64,000 nucleotides of DNA from Kuschelorhynchus macadamiae (taxonomy: Eukaryota > Arthropoda > Insecta > Coleoptera > Curculionidae), in the NCBI GenBank assembly GCA_030620095.1, contig JAUTXW010000205.1, forward strand, positions 1,178,001 through 1,242,000. The letters run 5' to 3'. The translations under genes and the position numbers were made by a program. The notes below the pieces were generated by a model, which saw only the letters and a list, made by a program, of their open reading frames with translations, did not search any database and was not told the DNA's origin. This document shows, one piece after another, positions 34,400 to 46,239 of this stretch; the stretch's first letter is position 1, and each line of letters begins with the position of its first letter.

Positions 34400-34660
34400 A
34401 AAAGAATGAAATAAAAAAAATTATAAAAAAAAATAAAACCGATTTCAAAAATTGCACTAAAAAGTGAAAAACTATCAAGATGGAAACAAAAATAATTTCT
34501 CACTTTAAAAGAATGAAATAGGTAAAAAATTTAATAAAAGAAAAATAAAACCGATTTCAAAAATTGCACTAAAAAGTGAACAACTATCAAGATGGAATCA
34601 AAAATAATTTTTCACTTTCTAGTGCATTTTTTGAAGTCGGTTTTTAATTTTTTTATAAAA
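34400..34660. repeat. Two 112-bp tandem copies plus an inverted end
   Basis: AAAACCGATTTCAAAAATTG occurs at 34435 and 34547, each followed by CACTAAAAAGTGAA and CTATCAAGATGGAA. At 34610-34650 the reverse complement (CTAGTGCATTTTTTGAAGTC, then GGTTTTTA) closes the array, so the unit can fold back on itself. Confidence 0.75.
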
Positions 34661-35252
34661 AACTTTATTGAAAAACTACGTTATATATTACGATTAGAGT
34701 TACGGTCACAGAGGATGAGATCGGTTGTGTACAAGCGTCTTCGATCGTCTACAAAGAACTAAAACTAAATTAAATTATGTAGACACTCTTTTATATTGCT
34801 AACTGTAATCAAAAGTCACATAGCATCGATCCCCCGGATAAAGCACAACCAGTCTTCACCTACCGGTTTGAATTGAACATTTTTTATTTTTTAGTCGACG
34901 CTTGACGGTTGTCATAACAACCGTGGGCGCTCAATCGTATTTGACAAGTTGCGAGTTGTACATTTCAAATATCCTGTGTATAAACATAAAGCATGTAAGA
35001 AATCAAACAGCAGTTTGTACCTGCTATTTTCATTATTTTTTGTACTTTGGCTTGAAGTTTGAATGTTAATGTCAAAATTAACAAATATTAAAGGACTGCA
35101 TTGCACTTGGTGCATTGCGCCAAGGCTTTTAACATGCATTTTTAGTCGATAGCACTTCCTTCTACGCTATCGATTACGAAAGTTCCTACATGTACTTAAA
35201 TAAGCCTCTGTGCAATTTTACTATAATAGCATATTATATTTTTTTGACTTAC
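34661..35252. other. Host gene intron, no other gene seen
   Basis: No supported coding sequence. The short open frames are low in complexity. Confidence 0.4.
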
Positions 35253-35383
35253 GTTTTTGTCACAGATTTCACATGTTCTGGTACTTCAACTTCTTTCTCG
35301 ATAATGGTTGGTGGGGCTGGTACTTTAACTTTTTTTTCAACTACCGTTGGCACTCGTATAGTTTTTTCGACGTAGGATGGTAC
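35253..35383 (-). CDS. Host gene exon, V/P/K repeat segment
   Basis: Minus strand: acceptor TTTTCTAG, 131 nt, donor GTAAGT. It encodes VPSYVEKTIRVPTVVEKKVK, then VPAPPTIIEKEVEVPEHVKS and VTKT with AC left over. Short charged V-P repeats continue those of exon 36063-36265. Ending in phase 2, it can join either 21529-21724 (ACC) or 23338-23437 (ACA), both giving Thr. Confidence 0.8.
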
Positions 35384-35674
35384 CTAGAAAACACACACGT
35401 TAATATGCAAGGATCAAAACTAAATAAACAACAAGAGGATTTTAATATTTTGAGTAATAATAGCAGATATAAAGAAAAAATATTTGCCCATTTGCTATAT
35501 ACGAAAATCGCTCTTATAAGTTTTATTAACAGCATGCAACGTACACGGAAATACTTGTTTAAAGTTTTCACTTAATTTGTTTCACTGTTAAAAAGCATGT
35601 AATATGAATGGGTAAAACTGAAAACAATAAAAATGTGCCTTCACACACTTTTGTTCATGTTATGAATTAATCAT

Positions 35675-36040
35675 CTAAATCTTATGGATTGCAGCCGGAA
35701 TTCTCCGGAGCCCTAATAGGCGGCGCTAAGTGCTATACTTAGTTCGTAGAACTTTTCTACCTTCATGGACGTTTTCATTTTCGATGGTGTCCCGAAATCG
35801 ATCGCAGAAAGGTATCCTGTGACAGGGTAGAAAGCAATTCCTTCTCGTAAAACGTTTTCCTGCGAAAATTAAATATTTTGTGTGAAAGCATATTTTTATT
35901 ATTTTCAGTTTTACCTACATATATTACATGTTTTCTCCTAAATCCTATGGGTTGTCGCGGAAATTCTTAGGAGCTCTAATAGGTGCGCTAAGTGCTATAT
36001 TTAGCTCGTAGAACTTTTCTACTTCTATAGACAGTTTAAC
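35675..36040. repeat. Diverged 95-bp direct repeat in the host gene intron
   Basis: GGAGCCCTAATAGGCGGCGC-type sequence through GTAGAACTTTTCTAC at about 35675-35775 recurs as GGAGCTCTAATAGG..GCGC through GTAGAACTTTTCTAC at about 35943-36040, offset about 260 bp. Confidence 0.7.
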
Positions 36041-36062
36041 TTACCATAGCATTTATACTGAC

Positions 36063-36265
36063 CTGAATAGTTTTTTCTACATAGTTTGGAATAACAGTCC
36101 GTTCCACGTAGGTCTTTTTCACAGCAGGTGCTTCTTCCTCGACTACTTCGATTTTAACTTTCGATTTCGGATGAGGGACGATTTTTTCTTTTACAACCTC
36201 AACTTCTACGGTGGACGGTGGAGAGGCAACTTTCTGAATGTTTAACGAACCTGAGATTGTTGCTG
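36063..36265 (-). CDS. Host gene exon, acidic and V/P/K repeat segment
   Basis: Minus strand: acceptor GCTTTCTTAG, 203 nt, donor GTCAGT. After two bases completing GCA (Ala) it reads ATISGSLNIQKVASPPSTVE, VEVVKEKIVPHPKSKVKIEV, VEEEAPAVKKTYVERTVIPN and YVEKTIQ in phase 0. The YVEKTI motif repeats in the next exon. Composition suggests an extended extracellular protein, which is an inference. The next exon begins 680 bp downstream. Confidence 0.8.
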
Positions 36266-36357
36266 CTAAGAAAGCGAAAATATATCAGATATTATCATAA
36301 GTTTACGATCTTATCACTAAATCAAGTATGTAACTAATGCCGATAGTCGCTTATCTA

Positions 36358-37122
36358 CAGTGTGATCCACTTTTCATAAATAAACCCTGTATCTCCGGAA
36401 TTAATGATCAGATTAGTTTCAAATTTTGGTGCTATGGATACATTTAAAATGTGATTGTTTTGACACAAAAAAGGTGTCGAATCTTTAAAAAATAGATTAC
36501 CGATTTTTTTATGGTAATGTTGATCTTTATTCAGCATCAAGAACCACTCTAAACTAAATTTCAACAAAATATTTCAGTGGCTTTCGAATATATGAAGGTG
36601 TTTTTATTTTTTGTGTATTTGTACTATCTTTATTGAATTAGGAAAATAAAGTTTCTCTAAGACGTTCTCTAAAAAACGTCCGAGTTCTTCAAGGTTCTGA
36701 TATTGTGTTTGTTAATATTGTCCTATCATTAAAATTATCACTTAATGTCTTCGAGCAATTTTCTCACCCAAATTCAATAAACATCGTAAAAATAAACAAA
36801 AAATTTAATGTTATCAATAAACAATGTGTTTATTGATAAAGCCAATAGTTTACGAGAATTTTGATTTTGAAATATAAAAAAATGCATTTTTTGAAAACTC
36901 GTATCTCCGAAAGCCAATTTTGTTAAAATTTGGTATAGAGGGGTTCTTGATGATGCTCAAAATTTCCCCTTTTTTCCCACCCAGGTTCGCACGGCATTGA
37001 GCGATGTCAAAGCGCAGTGTGTCCAAACAATCAAATTTTAAATCATAAAAAGCACCAGATTTCAAAACTAAACTGCTAAATCTGAGATACTGGTGTGTAT
37101 TTATGAAAATTGGATCACATTG
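36358..37122. repeat. 765-bp MITE with CAGTGTGATCC termini and TA flanks
   Basis: The left end CAGTGTGATCCACTTTTCAT and the right end, reverse complemented, CAATGTGATCCAATTTTCAT match over about 30 bp. TA lies directly outside both (36356-36357 and 37123-37124). The short open frames inside are not recognised. This is a typical non-autonomous mariner-type layout. Confidence 0.75.
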
Positions 37123-38139
37123 TATATAGATAGACAAAATGAATAATAAAAATATTCAAATATTTACATTTATTTGTGAAAATGTGTATCATTTATTTAA
37201 TAATGTCTGAATAGAAACTCGGAGACCTGGCTGAAGTGTTTTAGGGCATGGCCAACCTAGTCGCGTTTCTAGACTTTACTTCCAGAGAGGGTTTTCCAAA
37301 ATGTTTCCTTGAAAATAGCACAATACATTATTAGAATATAGCAAATCTAATAATTTCATGTGCATTTTTCAAGGCAAAACTTAGAAAAACCCTCCCCATA
37401 AGCAATGTGTATTCTATTTTGTCATCCAATTACGTAAAAAACAGAAAACGAGGACCTTTCCTTTTAATTCTTAATGGTACTTTTGCCACTAGTTGAATCT
37501 CTGATAATTTTATGTGTATTTTTCAAGGGAAAGTTTGAAAAAGTATGCAGGCGTGTATATAATGTGTTCAAAACGTTTACAACAAATTGGATTTATTCAT
37601 TTATCAGAAAATCTGAATTTTGAAGAAAAAATAGTTTTGACAGTAAAAACTTGATTTCAAAAACTAAAAATTTCAAAAAATAAAATTTTTCTGATGGCGT
37701 TTTTAAAGGCCAATTACAATTTCTTGTAAATAAAGGTTAAGTTTTTTTCATATTAGTTATATTTCAGGACATATTTAGATTAAAAAATTCGGTGTTTAAC
37801 CTTAAAGTTCTCCTTTGTTATATATATTTGTTATATATATATAAAAATCTAAAAATATGCAAGCGAATATGCTCCGAAAAAAAAGAAAATATGCACTTAA
37901 AAATGCATTTATTATCTTAACAAAAAAATAGAAATATAGCAATTAAAATATTATATTATTTACACTTCAAGGTATCCTTAAGACGCTATTTTTACCAGTA
38001 ATTATTACATTAATACAACTATACAATAAAGAATTTTTTTAAATAAAATTTTAATATATAGCTAACTAAACAAACTAACTAAAGAATAAACCTGTTTAAA
38101 ATTTATTGTTTACGCTATTCAACAAGTTGCGATTACATT
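37123..38139. other. Host gene intron, AT-rich, no gene seen
   Basis: Repeats of AATATGCA-type sequence near 37850-37920 resemble the right flank of the hAT relic (39560-39670) and may be its subterminal repeats. Nothing else is supported. Confidence 0.4.
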
Positions 38140-39313
38140 TTATAACTATATGATATAACAAATTATCAAATTCAAATTTTCTGACAATAGTACTTTATAC
38201 TCAGAAAATAATCGTTCAACATCACAAGATACAATTGAAACTTATTCAAATAAATTTAAATCACTGTTTATTAAATATGGTTCATTATTTGGATTTAATG
38301 TCTCTTTATTGTCCAAAACTGCACTAATATTTTTCAAATTTTTGTAACCAATATTTTTTTTGTAAAATGGTAGCTAATTTTTGAGAAATTACTTTATTTT
38401 TAGTGTTAGTTATAGTTTCATTCACTTTTTGCATCATTTCTACGCTTTTTGACAAAGAAAGTCCTTTCATCTACAATTTTTTAATAGTATCAGACAAAAA
38501 TTGTTTTTAATGTAAAAATGTAACTTGTTCTGCAACTCGATGAAGTCCATGGGTAAGACATGTTGCATGTGTCATTTTAGGGTACAATATTTGTAGACTA
38601 CTCATTGCTTTACACATGTATGGAGCAGCATCTGTAATTGCCACTAACACTCTATCATATTTAATACCACCGGGACATAAAAGAGAGAGAGTCGTTGAAA
38701 AATCCAGTAACAGTTGAATGATTTACTTTGTCTAAGGTCTTCATTGTAAGTAAATATGATTTATCCCGTTCTGCTTCTACACCCAACACACGAAAAACAA
38801 AATTAGCAACACATCTCTGTTCCACATCAGTTGTTTCATCTAGTGACACCCATATACTTGTATATTCTACTTTTTCCCACAATTCGGTAACTGTCTTATT
38901 GTACAAATCTGGAACTAGTTTTTCCTTAACGTGGATTCATGTGGAATTGATGTCTTTGTGTACCGCTCTAAAAATTACTTCAGGGCAGGATTATTTAATT
39001 TATTCAGTGGAATATCCGCACTAATAAACGTCTTGCATACATCCTCATTGAACTTTTATCGTTTGGGTCCCCGTCCAGGTAAAAATGCTGTGGTGATTAA
39101 AACTTCTTTCTGAGCACACTTTTTACTTTTTCGGATCTGATGCTTTGTAGTTCCTATGTGTTGTGTCACTTGGAATTTCTTGTTCGCAGTAACAGGAACA
39201 TCACAATATTTACAAAACAGCACAAAACCGTCAGTCGTAAAATCAGGAAAATCTTTCACGAATTGATTTAATACCGCACTTAATGAACGCTTTTCTTTCG
39301 GCACATTGGACAA
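38140..39313 (-). pseudogene. hAT transposase pseudogene with CGGBP1-like N-terminus
   Basis: From ATG at 39313 (complement): LCKYCDVPVTANKKFQVTQH-type BED-like finger (C..C then QHIGTTKH), then IWVSLDETTDVEQRCVANFV (first catalytic Asp), a frameshift, KYDRVLVAITDAAPYMCKAM (second Asp block), MTHATCLTHGLHRVAEQV, and CDVERLFSEYKVLLSENLN (hAT dimerisation region). The order is complete for a hAT transposase with this finger type. Frameshifts and stops abolish it. AATATGCAT repeats flank both sides. Confidence 0.75.
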
Positions 39314-39729
39314 TGTTCATGCCACAATGTGTAAACTAAACTGATTGAAAAATTATTTCTAATATTCTTAAAACGTGCGTATTTATGATTGTAAATCCGT
39401 GGTAAATCTATCGTTGGATGTTTTATTGGGTACCTACAACAATTTTTAGAAAGGATGGGTAAAACCCTTGGCCTGCCAGCAACTAGACATTTTTTATTAT
39501 TTTATTATTATTGATTATGTTTGAAATACATCAAATTTGTCTTGAGAAATAAAAATATATTCAGGAAAATTAGAATATATGCATTTTTCCTATAATAACT
39601 GTAAAATATGCATTTAAATACAAAAATTGCCAACATATACATTTGCATATGCTTTCATGCAAATGCATATATATCCTAAGCCTAGTTATAACTAATAGTA
39701 CAAAACTTTATATAACTTTTATTCATGAC

Positions 39730-39960
39730 TTTTTGTGGCCCTTAAAACTGGCTGTTTTTTAAAATCTTTAGTATTTGAAATACACTTCTTTGTATGTTTT
39801 GAACATCCTGTACGTCTGACCTAAAGTTTAATGCTGCCAAGACTATTTTTTTTAAGCATTAAGCACCAACTTTTATCAAAAATAAATTTTTTTGAGAAAT
39901 AAATAATAAAAATGTTGCCCATTTGTTTGCCCATATTTCTCTGAACACACTGTACATACA
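39730..39960. repeat. MITE-like sequence related to 4869-5252
   Basis: Carries TTTTGAACATCCTGTACG, then AGCACCAACTTTTATCAA and a CACACTGTAC motif, all shared in order with parts of the 4869-5252 element. Ends not resolved. Confidence 0.45.
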
Positions 39961-40689
39961 CCACTGGGTTGGCTATGCCTCACAATCCCTTAGCCATGTC
40001 TTTGATTTTGCTACAGAAAGGATACACACATTTTCAGGGTTCCTCAAATACCTACCCAAAAATGTTTAACCTATAGTTAAACATCAACATGATAAAATGG
40101 ACAAATCGAAATGAAGGAAACTGCTATTTCTAAACACATACATTTTTTGTACTTAGAAATTAAATCATTTACTAATATTCTAGCGCCAATCATTGATTTG
40201 ATGCAAAAATGAAATAGTATAAAATGCGTAGAGAAAATATAAACTGAAAATTGCAATGTTATTACCAAGCTGCGAATTATAGCCGAAAAACATTGAGCTA
40301 AAATAATAAACAGATTTAAGCACATTAGCGAAAAACAAGGAAGATATTGAGAGGAGCATTTTATTGAAGAACGCACAAAAAAAAAACAATACTAAGTGTA
40401 TTGTGTGATAAAATATAGCAAGAGGAAAGCTTAACAAATAGTCACATTTTAAAATTATGTCACGTCAAAAATAAAGTTTATTTTTTATCTATTATTATCT
40501 TTTTCGACATTAAAACATATTTTACTGTTAATTTACATCTTTTTTAAATTGTCAAAGAAATTTTAATTATTTTATAAATTTGTTTTTAAAAAAGATGTCG
40601 TGTGGTAGTTGGCTTTTACTTAGGAGAAAAATAATACACAAATACATGTAAGTGACTGTGTATTTTTTGTGACATATTATATTAAATTC

Positions 40690-41790
40690 CGCAATGTATA
40701 TAGAAAAACAATTAAATTAACCAAACAACTGCAGTTCCCTAATCGCATAAATAATGCTAGTAATCAACAACGTGAAACATGGAAAGTTATAAATAATTTG
40801 GGCAAAGCAGTAATTCAGATTGTATTCTAGTCAACTACTCAGATTTTACTGCTCTGTAGTTGCCAATCTATCCAAAGACATAAATATAGGAATGTATGTT
40901 CTGAGATATTTCAGGAATATCAATATTTCTGAAACGTTTTATTTTCAACCTACAGTTATTTATGAAATTAAACAGACATTAAAAAAAATCCATTAAAAAC
41001 AAAAATTCGTTGGGATGGGATCATGTTTCTCTAAATATATCTTTAAAGCTTCCTGATCAGGCACTACATAGTTTGACTGAAGCTGTATTTTGTGATTTAT
41101 TCAAGGCTTTTGTCTATGTTGATCACAAAATATTGCTGAGTAAGCTTGAGGTCTACGGATTTAGAGGCCAGTCTTTAACCTGGTTCAATTCATACTTGTC
41201 TCAGCGTTGCCATTCTGTCAATTTTAACAACAGTCATTCTGAACCTCTTATAGTATCTTCAGGAGTACCGCAGGGATCTCTGTTGTGTCCTCTTTTATTT
41301 TTGCTTTACGTCAATGACTTGCCTACTCTAGATATAACTGCTTATTTTACAATCTTTGCGTCTGACACTACGATCCTTTGGCATGGCAAATATTTAAATT
41401 CCCTTGCAGAGAATGTTCACACTGATTACATTAAAATTAAGGAGTGTTGTGATTCGAACTGCTAAACTTCCAGAAATTGCTATGCATTAAGGGTTATAGC
41501 CAGAGAATTAAATTTTTTAACAACTAAAAATGTGTATTGATTGAATATTATCTTCGATATGGGGTTTATTTCCGAATTATTTGTTTAGCTCAGTCTTTGT
41601 ATTACAGATGAGATCAATGAGATTTATGTTCAATAGAAACGGATAGTTGCAGAACATTATTTTTATCAAGTCGAATCTTAACGCTACCTTGCATATTTAT
41701 TATGTTATATTATAATGCATGTTTTATACTTTTTACTATATATTTTTATTGTGTTTTTAATGTTGTTGTATTTATTCAACTACTATTTGT
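40690..41790 (+). pseudogene. Non-LTR reverse transcriptase fragment
   Basis: LPNRINNASNQQRETWKVIN near 40730 is the linker between endonuclease and RT. An internal deletion follows. Then DLFKAFVYVDHKILLSKLEV, YGFRGQSLTWFNSYLSQR, SSGVPQGSLLCPLLFLLYVN and FASDTTIL (FADD changed to FASD, catalytic Asp lost) lie in one open frame, 41010-41465. A decayed C-terminal part (LQMRSMRFMF, NATLHIYYVIL) runs to about 41730. RNA-dependent synthesis is not possible with the FASD change. Confidence 0.75.
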
Positions 41791-41816
41791 TGAACTTTGA
41801 TTTTGTGTGTTTGTTT

Positions 41817-43487
41817 TATAAACTGCCACTTGAAGTGCGTCAAGACGATTTTTTGGTAAAATTGAAAGGCCTGTAACTTTTAAACAAAGACAGAAGTTGC
41901 TGTTTAAAGGAAATTCTTAAGATTTTTATCCTTAAGTCAGTACCGTACCCGAATTTTACTACAAAGTGTCATAAAGTTTTCTACAGGGTGATAAAAAAAA
42001 GTCGCTTTGTTTCGCAAAACTTTGAAATTAGCGTGAATCTACCATACATTTTTTGATTTTTTTTTCATGATTTTTAGGCTGAATAAGTCAATATCAAAAA
42101 AGCGATTTCTTTGATTTGTTTGTTGATATTTGCTTTATAGCGAATTCTACAGGGTGATTTCTGAAAAATGTCATTTTCTACGCAATTTTCAGCCCAATTT
42201 CTTGCAAAGTTACGTAAGCCCTAATACATTTTGATGATTCTCCATTAGTTATGTTTTTAGAAAAAAAAGCAAGCCAAAGCAAGAGTATTACCTGTCCCGT
42301 GCCAGAGGCGTACGAACTGTTCAGTCAATATTTTCTAATTGCAAAACTTATTTCGAGTGCTTACTATGCCACTGAAAATTATACTCTAATAGGTAGCTAA
42401 AACTAAATAAATCAAAAAGCAGGGTTGATTTTTAAGAGACCATTGCAAATTAGCAGAAAAATGTCCTATTTAATCATTTACGTTAAGAAATATCGTTGTA
42501 ATTACCTACCAAATTAAAGTTGGCTCATAATTATTTGCCTGAGCGTACGCCAATGACTTTCAGCTAAGAATTTTTTTTAAGATAATGTCTTGTACCCAAT
42601 TGTCTTTACCTGGCCACAGAAAAATACTTTTGCAATTAGTCTATTTTTTTTAATTATTTCGAATTTTTATCCCTTTTTTATTATAATTTGACCCCGTGCT
42701 ACGCCACTGACCTGATTCTATATATATTTTTAAATTGGTCTTTTTATTTTTTAAAAGTAAAATATAACATGCAAAATGTAATGCAATATTTATCAAAATT
42801 GTGACCCCATGCAGAACACCCTACCGCCGTCTATGGTTGAGATATCGAAAAAAACAAAAAAACTTTTCGAGGTATAGACACAAGGTACCGAAAAGCTTGT
42901 GGGAAATAAAAAAGAATCAGTCTCTTGTAAACAGATTATAGTTGAAAATACCAAAATTCACTTTAACCCGGCCTTGTTCCGAAAAAACAGTTAATACGCC
43001 TCTGGCACGGGCCAGGTAATACTCGACTACACATTTGGCTTGTTTTTTTTTAAACAGCATAACTAATGGAGAATCGCCAAAGTTTATTAGGGTTTTCGTA
43101 ACTTTGCAAGAAATAGTAACGAAAATTGCGTAGAAAATGACATTTTTCAGAAATCACCCTGTAGAATTTGCTATAAAGAAAATATCAAAAAACTGAGAAA
43201 TTACTTTTTTGATATTAACTTATTGAGCTTAAAATAGAGAAAAAAATTTAAAAAAATTTTGGGTAAATTCTCGCTACTGTCAAAATTGAGGGAAAAAATC
43301 GGCCTTTGTTTATCACCCTGTAGAAAACTATATGACACTTTGTAATAAAATTCGGATACAGCACTGACTTAAGGATAAAAATCTCAAGATTCTCCTTTAA
43401 ACCTCACCTTCTGTCTTAGTTTAAAAGTTACAGGCCTTTCAATTTCACCAAAAAATCGTCTTGACGCACTTCAAGTGGAAGTTTATA
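41817..43487. mobile_element. 1.7-kb foldback element with about 0.5-kb inverted arms
   Basis: The left arm starts CCACTTGAAGTGCGTCAAGA after TATAAACT. The right arm ends with its reverse complement before AGTTTATA. Matching continues inward: ACAGGGTGATAAA; GTGTCATAAAGTTTTCTACA with its partner near 43315; and GTGCCAGAGGCGTACG (42301) against CGCCTCTGGCAC (43008). No transposase frame lies between. AAACT/AGTTT flanks belong to the repeat. Non-autonomous. Confidence 0.75.
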
Positions 43488-44642
43488 TATTTTATACTAT
43501 ACTAACGCTTTATTAAATGTTCTTTTTTATTATAGAGACATGTAAGATCCTCTAAGTCTGCCACGAGTTTATTGGAGTTTATTAATATCTCCATTATATT
43601 TATATATCTTTCTTTTTTTTTTTCATTTTCATTTCTTCGATTGTATTTTATTTTGAGGTGTAGTTTTAGTGTTTGCTTTCTCAATGAGACTATTCTTATG
43701 ATAATAAAGCTGTTTTTGAGTTTAAGTTTGTATAGTGAGGAGTCTAATGAACAAAACTGTTTTTTGAAACCTATATAAATAATATATATTAATTTATAAA
43801 TATAAATATATTACTAAAAAATGTGTAGTATATTTACCTTAATGTTCACTCCATGTAATGCAATTGGTTATATTAAGAAGCTTCCAACACCCTGTACATA
43901 GATATATACATACTTTTACTTCCATTCACCAATATTCATCGAAAGCTGCATTAGCAATTACATAAATAAATATAAATATATAAATGCTAAAAAGAAACTA
44001 GAGAGCTACCTTGTTAAACAGGTAAAAAAAGAAACCATTCACCATACATTGAAAACATTTATTGAAAGAACGTGATATCTATAACGGGTACAATCTTAGC
44101 ATGCTGTAATAATCTATAACAGATAAAACGTTATTAATTAATCAGAAAAAATGTAATTATTAATACGAAAATAGAAGAAAAGGCCTTTAAATAACAGCAA
44201 AATATATATTTTCCTGAATATTGATGCTACACTTTACTTTGTACTAGACGTAAGAGATACATACTACTTGCATATATTACGAATTAAAATTAAATAAACC
44301 TTGGCTGCAAGCTATTTGATAATTATACTGCACAAACATCTTTAGTAAGTGTTTCTACAGCATAATAAAGCAAGGGTAACGAAATCGAAACTCTCTGAAG
44401 CAACATTTTCAGAGAACGTTGCCTTTTCTAGACTCTTTGTTTTTATATTATTTATAATTTTAAATTAATTAATATAGTTTATGTATTCCCAATAATTTAA
44501 AAAATTATGTATATTTAAATATGTGTACTAGTGTAAAGAAAAATATATATATTATTCCCCATTTTCAATGCCTTTTCTTCCTTTCCTGAAACTTAACAAT
44601 TATTACTGACAAGAATACAATCGTAGTAAGACAAATATCTAC
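43488..44642. other. Host gene intron, no other gene seen
   Basis: AT-rich. AACACCCTGTACATAG at about 43890 looks like one end of a CAGGGTG-type repeat, without a partner found. Confidence 0.4.
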
Positions 44643-44822
44643 CTCCAGATGCAGCTGGGCCGAATCGTTCCTTGATCACTGTCTTGCCGACTCCGCCTGC
44701 AGATGCGCCTGCGTAGGAGCGGCCCGCTGAACCATCGGCGTCTGCTACGCCATCTAGTCCTGCCATGGCGCCGACGCCGCCTCCTGCGGTAGCACCTGCG
44801 TAGAGGCCACCGTGCGAGCGAC
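44643..44822 (-). CDS. Host gene exon, Gly/Ala-rich segment (most 5' exon found)
   Basis: Minus strand: acceptor TTTCACTAG, 180 nt, donor GTAGAT. After two bases completing a codon it encodes RSHGGLYAGATAGGGVGAMA, GLDGVADADGSAGRSYAGAS, AGGVGKTVIKERFGPAASG, then G that joins CA of exon 36063-36265 to give Ala. GC content is clearly above the surroundings, as for a selected coding exon. No signal peptide or start was found, so one or more 5' exons lie further right or beyond the window. Function unknown; a structural extracellular role is an inference from composition. Confidence 0.8.
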
Positions 44823-44899
44823 CTAGTGAAACAAAGAAATAATATAGAAAGAAAGGAAAGGAAAAATGTCACTATATAAAACTTGCCAATATCATAAAT

Positions 44900-45311
44900 A
44901 AAGAACCCCTTAGGTTCATTTATAAAAAGTATAACCGGAAACTTAGTCCAAAATGACGCAGAGCAAATTGATGCAAAAATCACGAAATTACAAGAAAACC
45001 AAAATAATTTAAAGATTGACGCCATTAATCAAATTACACTTTTAGAATCCACTATTAATAAATTTAAAGCAATTATATCTAATATCACGCATAATCAAAT
45101 AGTACTAAAATCACACATTTTACAAGTGGAAAACATAAATAATAATGTTCAAATAACAACAATTTATCAATCAATCTACGATATTCTGAATAGAATCGAA
45201 ATAGGTATCACTTTTGCAAAAATTAATGTATGTACTTTATATTTGAATAATAGACCCAAATTAACTATTTATAGAAATAAAGAACTTACACAATCATTTC
45301 AGTTCAGATAA
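44900..45311 (+). pseudogene. Env-like remnant of an insect endogenous retrovirus (errantivirus/baculovirus F type)
   Basis: An open plus-strand frame shows a short fusion-domain-like segment with SITGNLVQNDA, an Asn/Gln-rich coiled-coil stretch containing ITKLQENQNNL, and a later part with DILNRIEIGITFAKINV. Order and character match the F-type envelope proteins of insect Ty3/gypsy errantiviruses. The segment lacks the signal peptide, receptor-binding part, membrane anchor and any adjacent gag, pol or LTR, and ends in a stop at 45309-45311. It is a partial fossil. The family call is from remembered pattern, not from a search. Confidence 0.55.
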
Positions 45312-45725
45312 ACTCCCTTTAGAAGTAACTTATAAAAATTATAGAAATTAAAAGTTTCTAAAAAAACTTTAATATTGTATTTATATTTGAACATCTTTTT
45401 GTGGAATCGGATATATATTAGTAGTTTAGGTTATTGCCTTTACCAGTTCCCAATAATCGATTATTTCTTGTAAATATTCCTTATAAACCCTACCTACCAT
45501 TAGGCAATATAAAATATGCCCATATGGACCAAAGATGTCACGAAATCCAACAACAGAAATTATTGTTATTTATTATATTTTATAAGTAATTATTTTCAAC
45601 TACATTGTCTGGACAAAATTCAAATCTCCTTGGTTACTAATTTAATAACCCTATTTATTACAATACATACAAATAAAAAGACGGATTTTTGACAGTGTGC
45701 AAATTATGCATTTTAGTTCTTCAAA

Positions 45726-46195
45726 ATGAATTCGGACGCAGGTTCATCCAGATTCGGAAAAGAATCGTTAAAAAATATAGAAAATATAGTTGCTAACAAT
45801 ATACCGATCAATACCGTAAAAACTAAAAAATTCGCCTGGGAACAGTTTTCTCAGTTTTGTTCGGAGACGCATTGCAAATTAAAAATATGACACAACTCCC
45901 GAAGAAGTAGCAAACATTCTGGAGGATTAAGGCGTAAATATGAAATAACAAAACGGTGAAGATTACAAAGAATCAAGCATAAAATCAAGAGAAAGAATTG
46001 CATATAAAACGAGAATTTACTGGGCGAATCGAATATAACAAGATTTTTTCTGAAACAACACATGGAGGAGCAAAAGCCCTAGCAAGCAGTAAGTGGTTGA
46101 TAAAAAATAACGTCAATGAAAATTTATGTTCTGTAAGATTGTTTCTTAAACTAATAGATAAAAGAGGATCTATTAACTTCAGTGCATTTATTTAA
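45726..46195 (+). pseudogene. Crypton/DUF3504-type recombinase fragment
   Basis: From ATG at 45726 the frame reads SRFGKESLKNIENIVANNI, then INTVKTKKFAWEQFSQFCSE (SAM-like core-binding start). After a shift come EEVANILED and GVNMKKQNGEDYKESSIKS. In the 45998-46195 frame EFTGRIEYNKIFSETTHGGA and KALASSKWLIKNNVNENLC follow, ending VRLFLKLIDKRG. These blocks match the Crypton-derived domain shared by KCTD1, ZMYM and QRICH1-type proteins. The catalytic tyrosine region is absent. It is a different lineage from the 19815-20853 recombinase. Confidence 0.6.
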
Positions 46196-46239
46196 TTTAT
46201 TTATCAATTTGTTGAAACTGTAACTGAATACATCTTCGG

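Noticed and set aside
35190..35575. Two plus-strand frames rich in Phe/Tyr/Trp
   Set aside because: Antisense to the spliced host exon 35253-35383, whose frame and splice sites are convincing.
44823..45025. Minus-strand 128-codon frame over 44639-45025 with an Arg-rich tail
   Set aside because: The Arg-rich part is the host exon 44643-44822 read in the wrong frame. The real frame is Gly/Ala-rich and splice-bounded.
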